Origin: an uncultured Mucilaginibacter sp.
GTDB lineage: Bacteria; Bacteroidota; Bacteroidia; Sphingobacteriales; Sphingobacteriaceae
DNA: 64,000 bases
Direction: 5' to 3'
Assembly (NCBI GenBank): GCA_913775265.1
Contig: CAJYJH010000068.1
Span: 1-64,000 of the forward strand
Shown in pieces: positions 57,357-64,000 of this stretch; the first letter of the stretch is position 1, and every line of letters begins with the position of its first letter. Under the pieces are notes generated by a model. It did no database searches, was not told where the DNA came from, and saw nothing but the letters and a program-made list of their open reading frames with translations. The position numbers and the translations under genes are program-made.

Positions 57357-58988
57357 TTAATAACCCGGATTTTGCTCCAGCTTGGCACCAAAGTTAGCAT
57401 CAATTGCCGATTGCGGAATTGGATACAGCTCATGAAAGGTTTGTATCGTAGCTTTTACGTCAGATCTGGTTTGATATTTTTTGGTTCGCTCAACCAATTT
57501 CCCTAATCTGCTTAAGGTCATACGGCGGCGTTCTTCGGTAATCAACTCGCGGGCTCGCTCATCTAAAATATAATCAATATTTACATCACTTGCCGAGATA
57601 GGTTTAGCGTTAGAACGGGTTCTAACCGCGTTAACATCCGCAGCAGCACTGGCCAAATTACCTTGCCCTAAGTAAGCTTCGGCACGTAGTAAATAGGTTT
57701 CTGCCAAACGGTAGACAATAAAATCCTTACCTGTACCTCCTGATGTTGGATCGCCGTTAAAGGATTTACCTTCTACTTTACGCAGGTATGGGTAAACATT
57801 ACGCATAGTATCTTCTTGTGTAGTGCGTTTTTCAACCGCTTTGCCAAAAAATGAGGTAGCTGTGTTATTATAATAAATCGTACGCCGAATGTTGTATTTT
57901 GAATTACGGATGTCGTTTTGTGAATTATCTTTCCATAAATCATAAAAATACCAGGTAGTCGGGCGGCTGTAAGCTACGCCCCTGCCCAAACTATCGGTGA
58001 TAGACATACCGCTTTTGCCATCAGGTGCCAGCAAATTCCACAAGGCCGGTGTCCAGCCTCTGATCAGGTTATTACGCCCTGTTGAGCCACCGCCGCCGGT
58101 AATCAAATTTTCAAACTGCCACACATAAATCGATTCCAGGTTACCGGTGCTTCTGTTTTGATTACCCTCAATAAACAAGTCGGAATAAACATCGCCTGGC
58201 AGGTTGGCATTAACGCCAAAGCGGGTAGTCATCAGTTTATATAATCCACTATTTATAACATTAGATGCGCTGATTACTGCTTTATCATACTGCTTTAAAT
58301 TAATGTAAATTTCGGTAAGCAGATGATCGGCAGCACCTTTTACAATATGCCCCTGCCTATCATTTGACACAGTAGCTGGCAAGTATTGCGAAGCAAACTC
58401 AGCATCTGCCCGGGCAAAATCATAAGTTTCCTGGCGCGAGGCTCTGGTGAAATCTGTTTTGGGAGCCTGATAAGTACGGTCTACCAAAGGTACACCACCA
58501 TATAGATTAGCCAGGGTATTGTAAGTATAAGCTCTAAAAAACCTTGCTTCTGCGATATAAGCATTCTTCTCGGCCTCGCTTGCAAATACAGAGGCGTAAT
58601 CGGGGTTAGAAGCATAAGCTATGATAGTGTTAGCTCTTAAAATCATTTGGGTGTAAGCCCAATTCCAGTAACTCGATGCAGCCGACGCTGATGGAGTCAG
58701 GAAGGTGGTATAATTTCTAAAATTTACTGTTTGTTCCTGACCGGTAGTACCCAAATCAGTCCCCAAATCCATATCATACCAACGGCCCAAATCTTCGCCG
58801 TTAAACTCATCGCGTGCTGCATAAATCAATCCGGTCATGGCGTTATCAAAACCTGATTTGGTTTTAAAATTCACATCGGATGAGAGGCGCGACAATGCAG
58901 TTTCGTCTAGCACCGATTTTTTGCAGGAGGTGGCTACTACTGCGGTAAACAGCACTGCTCCTAAAATTCTTACATTAATTTTTTTCAT
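57357..58988 (-). CDS. SusD/RagB nutrient-binding lipoprotein
   Basis: A 543-residue surface lipoprotein with signal ending TAVVATSC. Typical SusD blocks follow: GFDNAMTGLIYAARDEF, WNWAYTQMILRANTIIAYA, EARFFRAYTYNTLANLYGGVPLVDRTY, DHLLTEIYINLKQYDKAVISASNVI, and the C-terminal YRLAETYLLRAEAYLGQGNLASAAADVNAVRTRS and ERARELITEERRRMTLSRLGKLVERT. It captures a glycan and passes it to the SusC channel encoded just upstream. Confidence 0.96.
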   Translation of the reverse strand: MKKINVRILGAVLFTAVVATSCKKSVLDETALSRLSSDVNFKTKSGFDNAMTGLIYAARDEFNGEDLGRWYDMDLGTDLGTTGQEQTVNFRNYTTFLTPSASAASSYWNWAYTQMILRANTIIAYASNPDYASVFASEAEKNAYIAEARFFRAYTYNTLANLYGGVPLVDRTYQAPKTDFTRASRQETYDFARADAEFASQYLPATVSNDRQGHIVKGAADHLLTEIYINLKQYDKAVISASNVINSGLYKLMTTRFGVNANLPGDVYSDLFIEGNQNRSTGNLESIYVWQFENLITGGGGSTGRNNLIRGWTPALWNLLAPDGKSGMSITDSLGRGVAYSRPTTWYFYDLWKDNSQNDIRNSKYNIRRTIYYNNTATSFFGKAVEKRTTQEDTMRNVYPYLRKVEGKSFNGDPTSGGTGKDFIVYRLAETYLLRAEAYLGQGNLASAAADVNAVRTRSNAKPISASDVNIDYILDERARELITEERRRMTLSRLGKLVERTKKYQTRSDVKATIQTFHELYPIPQSAIDANFGAKLEQNPGY

Positions 58989-59017
58989 GTTGTGGTTGTA
59001 ACATAAAGTAAATACGA

Positions 59018-62000
59018 TCAGAACCCGGCATTAAACCCGAAAGATATGGTACGGGCAAGCGGATACATATTTGATTTAATAGTAGCAGCCGATGTGCCTG
59101 CATTGATTTCGGGGTCAGAACCCGGATAATTAGTGAACGTGTGCAGGTTTTTACCGCTTACATATATCTTTAGGTTAGTCAGCTTCAGTTTTTCGGCGAT
59201 ACGCTTGGGCAGGTTATAACCTAAAGTAGCATCCTGTATACGAGCAAAATTGCGACTCACGTAGTACTGATATCCTAATGGATTGGTATAAACTAATGAC
59301 GGACGGGTATTTGAACGATTTTCGGGTGTCCACCAACCGGCATCAATCTGGTTTAATGCACGGCCCGGAGAGTTTTCACTTAAAGATGAGTTAGGATCCA
59401 GCAAAATAAAAGGTGCTTTCCAACCTAACATCGTGTTCACAAATACATTAAGCGAAAAATTACCATAAGTAAAAGTGTTACCTAAGCCACCCATAAATTT
59501 TGGCGAACCACCTGAGCCTACTACTGTGCGATCGGCAGCGTTAATTACGCCATCACCGTTGGTATCTTTAAAGCGAATGAAACCCGGTTGCGAGCCTGAT
59601 GGAATATTATCGCCTTGCTGATAAATACCATCAAACTGGTAACCGTAAAAAGAGGTTATCGGCTTGCCAATAAACCAGGCATTTGCTATATCGTCATCTT
59701 CTTTACCATCGTTATTGGCGTCTGAACCATAAAGATGTACAATCTTATTGCGATTAATAGAAACGGTAAAGTTAGTATTCCAGGTGAATTTGCGTCCGTT
59801 AACATTCAGGGTGTTTAACCCTATTTCTATGCCCTTATTATTGGTTTCGCCCAGGTTAGTTAATATGTTAGTAAATCCTGTCATTACTGGTATAGCACGG
59901 GTAACCAGCAAATCATTGGTCCTGCTATTGTAAAGCTCTACTGTACCCGAGATACGGTTGTTAAATAAACCAAAATCAACTCCTAAGTTAGTAGTGTGTG
60001 TAGTTTCCCATTTCAAGTTATCGTTAGCAATGTTGGCCGGAAAAACACCCAAGGCAGTTACACCAGGGTTACCATACACGTAATTGTTAGTGCTTGATAA
60101 ACTTAACGACTGGTAAGGAGAAATAGCTTGGTTACCCACTGAACCGTAAGAAACACGGAACTTCAATGAACTAATTACCTTCGAGTTTTTCAGGAAAGCC
60201 TCATCGGATGCTACCCAAGCTAAAGACGCTGATGGGAAAGTAGCATATTTATTATTTTTAGCAAAAACAGAGCTACCGTCACGGCGGGCCGTTAAGGTTA
60301 ACAAGTAACGATCTTTTAAACGGTAATTTAATCTCGCCATTGATGATATGCCGTTCACTTCCTGAGCAGAAGAAGATATAGTAGGTGTACCGGCAAATTG
60401 TAAACTGTTCCAACCTAATGCGTCGGTACTTAACTGGGCTGCATTTGCCGTGGTGCTTTCGAAACCCGAACGGTTACGACCATACAAAAAGGTTACATCA
60501 AAGTAATGATCGCGGCCGAGTTTGCGGTTGTAAGTCAGGATATTCTCCAGTACATAGTCGTATGTTTCTTGGTTAAATTTACTGGCCGACTTAGTATTAT
60601 TACTTAACCTTATATCCTGGCGGGTGGCATTGTAGGTATGGTCCCAGCGGTAGTTAGGCGAAAAGTTTACACGGTAAGCTAAACCGGGCACCTGAGGTAT
60701 ATTTAATATACCATAAAAGTTAGCAAATAAGTTACGTGCAATTTCTTCATTCTTAGTTAACAGCGAACCTCTGATCGGATTCCCTGATATCGTTTCTTCT
60801 TTAACAGAAAATTGAGTAGGTTCGCCGTCAGGATATCTCCAGGTACCATATGGACTGCTATAGTAAAGACTGTTCAGATCAGCAGCAACGCCTGATAAAT
60901 CGCGATTCACAAATGTACTTGCCATACCTACTTTAAACCAATCTGTTACCTGAGTTTCAATATTAGAACGTAAGGTGATACGTTTTTGGTTATCGTTAAA
61001 CAGAATACCTTTTTCATTAGTATACGACGCAGAATTGTAGAATGAGGTTCTACCTGCTTTTGATGAAACACTTAAATCGGCTGATGTAAAGCTTGCCCGC
61101 TGTGTAGCTTCTTTCCATGGATTGAGAGTGACGCCTGCATCATAGTTAGCCCTTTCCGAAGAGGTAAGATAATCCTGCGCTTGTTTAATAACAGTACCGG
61201 CTGAGGCAATTTGCCGCTGGTAATCCAGTGTTTTCTCCAAGTAGCGCTCAGGAGATAACAATTTAATTTCGTGAGCCGGGTCTGACACACCGGTATAAAC
61301 GTTAAACCTGATTACCGGCTTTTCGGTTGTGCCTTTTTTAGAGGTGATTAGTATAACCCCGTTAGCCGCCCGTGAACCGTAAATAGCTGCAGCGCTGGCA
61401 TCCTTTAAAATGTCAATCGACTCAATATCATTAGGGTTAATATCATTTAAGCTTCCATTAAAAAATATCCCGTCTACAACAATCAAGGGATTATTAGCAC
61501 CACCGAGAGAACGGGCACCGCGTACTAAAATGGTACCGTTTTGTCCAGGCCGGCCATTGCTATTAAACTGTACACCCGGTACGCGGCCTCTTAAAGCTTC
61601 AGTAACGTTAGTGTTTGGTAAATCACGCGTTTGTGCTAAATCAACTTTAGCAATTGCGCCTGTTACATTACGTTTAGATTGCGTACCATAACCGGTAACT
61701 ACTACCTGGCTTAAGGAATTTTGCTCTTCAACCATTTTTATGTTAACAGCTTGCCCGCCGGTAACATTTACTTCTTGAGTTAAAAAGCCCACAAATGTAA
61801 ATGTAATTGTTGCCGGCTCGTTAAGTTCTAATGTATAGTTACCGTTCATATCAGATACGGTACCTTTGTTGGTGCCCTTAACACGAATACTAACACCCGG
61901 AAGTTGATTGCCTTTTAAGTCGGTAATAGTACCATATACTTTGATTGGCGGCAGGCTATTTTCTTTAACATGATAACTATATGCTAAATCAGCAGCGCTA

Positions 62001-62125
62001 ACCACAGTATTGCAGCTAAGTAATAGCGCAGCAAAAGCTAAGTATTGCACCGACTTGACGAGTTTACGATGCTTTGTAAAACTTTGACGAAAGGGTATAC
62101 CCTTCCCCTCACAATTAGATTTCAT
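59018..62125 (-). CDS. SusC/RagA TonB-linked outer-membrane transporter
   Basis: A 1035-residue outer-membrane protein. After a long N-terminal region (about 45 residues before mature sequence, signal AFAALLLSCNTVVSAA) come a CarboxypepD_reg-like domain (KVYGTITDLKGNQLPGVSIRVKGTNKG), a TonB box-like VVVTGYGTQSKRNVTGAI, a plug (VRGARSLGGANNPLIVVDGIFFNGSLNDINPNDIESIDILKDASAAAIYGSRAANGVILITSK) and a barrel ending RTISFGFNAGF. There is no N-terminal STN domain, so no direct link to an anti-sigma factor is expected. It heads the susC-susD-hydrolase operon. Confidence 0.96.
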   Translation of the reverse strand: MKSNCEGKGIPFRQSFTKHRKLVKSVQYLAFAALLLSCNTVVSAADLAYSYHVKENSLPPIKVYGTITDLKGNQLPGVSIRVKGTNKGTVSDMNGNYTLELNEPATITFTFVGFLTQEVNVTGGQAVNIKMVEEQNSLSQVVVTGYGTQSKRNVTGAIAKVDLAQTRDLPNTNVTEALRGRVPGVQFNSNGRPGQNGTILVRGARSLGGANNPLIVVDGIFFNGSLNDINPNDIESIDILKDASAAAIYGSRAANGVILITSKKGTTEKPVIRFNVYTGVSDPAHEIKLLSPERYLEKTLDYQRQIASAGTVIKQAQDYLTSSERANYDAGVTLNPWKEATQRASFTSADLSVSSKAGRTSFYNSASYTNEKGILFNDNQKRITLRSNIETQVTDWFKVGMASTFVNRDLSGVAADLNSLYYSSPYGTWRYPDGEPTQFSVKEETISGNPIRGSLLTKNEEIARNLFANFYGILNIPQVPGLAYRVNFSPNYRWDHTYNATRQDIRLSNNTKSASKFNQETYDYVLENILTYNRKLGRDHYFDVTFLYGRNRSGFESTTANAAQLSTDALGWNSLQFAGTPTISSSAQEVNGISSMARLNYRLKDRYLLTLTARRDGSSVFAKNNKYATFPSASLAWVASDEAFLKNSKVISSLKFRVSYGSVGNQAISPYQSLSLSSTNNYVYGNPGVTALGVFPANIANDNLKWETTHTTNLGVDFGLFNNRISGTVELYNSRTNDLLVTRAIPVMTGFTNILTNLGETNNKGIEIGLNTLNVNGRKFTWNTNFTVSINRNKIVHLYGSDANNDGKEDDDIANAWFIGKPITSFYGYQFDGIYQQGDNIPSGSQPGFIRFKDTNGDGVINAADRTVVGSGGSPKFMGGLGNTFTYGNFSLNVFVNTMLGWKAPFILLDPNSSLSENSPGRALNQIDAGWWTPENRSNTRPSLVYTNPLGYQYYVSRNFARIQDATLGYNLPKRIAEKLKLTNLKIYVSGKNLHTFTNYPGSDPEINAGTSAATIKSNMYPLARTISFGFNAGF

Positions 62126-62995
62126 TCTTTTTGTTCATAAAGGTTAATTAGTTAACTCAGGATTATTAAATGGCATCCAGATTGGAATGCCATTTTGGGT
62201 AAGTAGATTATAGGGTAAGTAATTTTTTACGCATAGACTCTTTTATTTAGTGTTTTTGTTTGTGTTATACTTTATAAAACCTTAATCATTATTGCCTCTG
62301 TTGATAGGACGTACGATAAACTAATTACCTGCACTGATAGTATTTTTTTGTTTAAAGAGGACATCTTAAAACCTGTTGTTAACCAAACAGCCTTTGTATG
62401 ATAATAACCATGCATTACTAGTAATTCAGTAATTCTAATAATGGTTAAATCATAATGCACCAACTGCACATCTCACGTTATTACTGCTTACAAAGCATTG
62501 ATAATGTGACAAGTGCATAAACACAAGTTATAATTGATTAATACAAACGTAACTTTTTGGATAGATTAAGTTTTATGAAAACCATGCAATGTTTTATACA
62601 ATATTGTCATGATTTGTATTTGTCGTGGAGAATGGAATAAGAAAAATTGAAAAGATTGATGGAAATTTACATGCCTATATATCTAAAAACAGGCGATTTT
62701 CTATGCAATTTATAAAAACTCCCCTCTAATAGCGTAACCACTCAGGATGATTTATACAGATTATGCAATTTGCGGAACGACAACCTTTATGTTGAATAGC
62801 ATCCGGCCATCGGCTTATCTGTTTAGTGCACAACCCCTGCCTAAATTGTTGAAGTACATCTGCCATATATGAGCGCAGATAACAAAAACAGGGATGCAAC
62901 AAGATCACATCCCACCTACATATATGATTTATTCGAAAGTTTACGCTATGATAATTTGCTGATAGGCTATTAAAACGAACAAAGGAAACCCTTAA
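62126..62995. other. 870-bp gene-poor region upstream of susC
   Basis: The longest stretch without a supported gene. It contains an inverted repeat near susC (see separate entry), the element GTTAATTAGTTAAC at 62144-62157, and a minus-strand TACGTTTG (62544-62551) that matches the -7 consensus but has no partner -33 element at the right spacing. Two short open frames (62272-62469 and 62726-62908, minus) lack any recognisable content. Part of the region likely serves as promoter and leader for the PUL operon. Confidence 0.55.
62169..62194 (-). repeat. Inverted repeat in the susC leader
   Basis: AATGGCAT (62169-62176) and ATGCCATT (62187-62194) form a perfect 8-bp stem extended by CCA/TGG with one bulged A, 44 bases before the susC start. 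No T tract follows on either strand, so it is not a terminator. It may be a protein-binding site or a structure in the 5' leader. Confidence 0.5.
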
Positions 62996-63334
62996 TCAGG
63001 CCTTTCGTACAAACTCAGACTTAAGAGCCATAGCGCCGAAGCCCTCAATCTTACAGTCGATGTTATGGTCACCATCAACTAATTTGATATTTTTCACTTT
63101 AGTTCCGGCTTTAATATTTTGTGAAGAACCTTTTACGGGTAAATTTTTAATCACTATCACGCTGTCGCCGTCTGATAAAATGTTGCCGTTGCTATCCTTC
63201 ACTACCGCCGCACCCGCAACATCACCGCTATCTTCCGGATTCCACTCATAACCACACTCGGGGCATACTAATAGGTTATCCATTTCATAAGTATACGTCG
63301 ATTTACATTCGGGACAAGGTGCAAGTTCGGCCAT
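62996..63334 (-). CDS. yjdM: PhnA/YjdM-like zinc-ribbon protein
   Basis: A 112-residue protein from the ATG at 63334 ([10 protein letters not shown]). A zinc ribbon with two Cys pairs ([22 protein letters not shown]) is followed by the PhnA domain ([67 protein letters not shown] in shortened form). Despite the old name, the family is not a phosphonate hydrolase in general, and its job is unclear. It is single and divergent from pfkA. Confidence 0.92.
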   Translation of the reverse strand: MAELAPCPECKSTYTYEMDNLLVCPECGYEWNPEDSGDVAGAAVVKDSNGNILSDGDSVIVIKNLPVKGSSQNIKAGTKVKNIKLVDGDHNIDCKIEGFGAMALKSEFVRKA

Positions 63335-63622
63335 AGTTTTAATAACGTTGGGGCGCAAAGATAATAATTAACGGCAACCTTTACTTTGAGCTTATTTTCT
63401 GAAGCCGTTGCTGTGCTGCAAGCAAGATTGCATTAAGTAAACAAATCCTGAATAGCTGTCTTGAAAAGTCCGGCATTTCCGCATCAAAATAATATAAAGT
63501 AAGTGTCTTAACAACACTAAGAATATCTATCTTTAGCCGCATATTACTTAGCTACGTATGCAACGACACAATTCAGCGTTGCTATTGCTGAGAATTGCAT
63601 ATTTTATAGGAGTATATTTAGA

Positions 63623-64000
63623 ATGAGTACGATAAGCAAAATTGGTGTATATACCTCGGGGGGCGATGCTCCGGGAATGAACGCAGCCATCAGGGCAGTA
63701 GTCAGAACTGCTCATTATTACCAGTTAGAGGTTTCGGGTATCAGGTTAGGATATGAGGGTATGATTAACGGCGACATACAGCCCATGAACCTGAAATCAG
63801 TTGGTAATATTTTGCACCGTGGTGGTACTGTGTTGAAGACTGCGCGTAGCGAAGAGTTCCGTACCGACGAGGGTAAACAAAAAGCTTATCGCCAGTTAAA
63901 ACGCTTTGGCATTGATGCTTTAGTTGCCATAGGTGGCGATGGTACTTTTACCGGTGCTAACAAGTTTAGCGACATGTTTGAGATACCGGTAATTGGTATA
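63623..64000 (+). CDS. pfkA: ATP-dependent 6-phosphofructokinase, N-terminal part
   Basis: The gene runs off the right end after 126 codons. It opens MSTISKIGVYTSGGDAPGMN, containing the ATP-binding glycine loop, then IRLGYEGMINGD and GGTVLKTARSEEF, and DALVAIGGDGTFTGA with the catalytic-site GGDG. This is the bacterial PfkA type that phosphorylates fructose 6-phosphate in glycolysis. The start is preceded by TAGGAG at the right distance, a clearer ribosome-binding site than most genes here. Confidence 0.95.
   Translation, partial: MSTISKIGVYTSGGDAPGMNAAIRAVVRTAHYYQLEVSGIRLGYEGMINGDIQPMNLKSVGNILHRGGTVLKTARSEEFRTDEGKQKAYRQLKRFGIDALVAIGGDGTFTGANKFSDMFEIPVIGI

Noticed and set aside
56301..62125. 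Sialic acid utilisation locus
   Set aside because: Only the fold of one enzyme suggests sialidase; there is no sialate lyase, epimerase or kinase here, and the FRIP motif is missing.
62272..62469. 65-codon minus-strand ORF upstream of susC
   Set aside because: No secretion signal, domain or biased codon use; it is likely a chance frame in AT-rich DNA.
62726..62908. 60-codon minus-strand ORF with a Cys-rich end (CIICINHPEW) in the long gap
   Set aside because: No recognisable domain, no clear start signal and no supporting neighbour. The composition fits a chance frame.

Overview
The window looks like chromosomal DNA of a Bacteroidota bacterium, most likely Sphingobacteriaceae (Mucilaginibacter/Pedobacter type). 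The evidence is the SusC/SusD pair, the serine palmitoyltransferase and inositol-lipid genes, many DUF-type envelope lipoproteins, weak Shine-Dalgarno sequences, and promoter elements of the TTTG / TAnnTTTG kind. I see about 46 protein genes and no rRNA, tRNA, CRISPR array, insertion sequence or prophage. Genes are cut at both ends: a YciO/Sua5-family gene at the left and pfkA at the right.

Layout. 1-323: end of a Sua5/YciO-like gene. 383-4303 (minus): trpDFBA operon led by a promoter, a 13-residue leader peptide with three consecutive Trp codons, and a perfect intrinsic terminator, which together form a classical ribosome-stalling attenuator. 4348-9998: inward-rectifier K+ channel, SDR dehydrogenase, GT2 glycosyltransferase, recR, a sodium/solute symporter and a LOG-family hydrolase. 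10223-12788: tandem duplicated MFS exporters. 12844-16986: lipoproteins, an MBL-fold/double-rhodanese protein, mnmD and mazG. 17024-19049: ECF sigma factor overlapping a membrane-anchored protein with a C-terminal beta-barrel-like domain. 19057-22643: FtsX/LolC-type permease, NamZ-like (DUF1343) muramidase, fmt. 22769-28740 (minus): RND tripartite efflux operon (adaptor, pump, TolC-like channel) with an unusual Gly/Thr repeat loop in the channel.

29112-39683 is the biochemical highlight: a contiguous sphingolipid and inositol-lipid locus. Its first unit is serine palmitoyltransferase, a GNAT-fold protein (candidate ceramide N-acyltransferase) and an NAD(P) epimerase/reductase-like protein (candidate CerR), joined by ATGA overlaps. 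Its second unit is myo-inositol-1-phosphate synthase alone. Its third unit holds a DUF5686 outer-membrane protein, a CDP-alcohol phosphatidyltransferase, a DUF4833 protein, a fatty-acid-hydroxylase-type protein and an Aur1-like PAP2 enzyme. Together they could build inositol phosphorylceramide from serine, acyl chains and glucose-6-phosphate.

39797-54502: a TPR-like protein, metallophosphoesterase, HAD hydrolase, mnmE, DUF4385, a truncated Hsp70-like ATPase, a single-domain response regulator, an LLM flavin oxidoreductase, a trio of unrecognised proteins including two lipoproteins with a 38-nt gene overlap, and an AraC regulator. 54866-62125: a DUF3748 protein convergent with a SusC-SusD-sialidase-fold polysaccharide utilisation operon. 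62126-62995 is an 870-bp stretch with no supported gene, followed by a PhnA/YjdM zinc-ribbon protein and pfkA.
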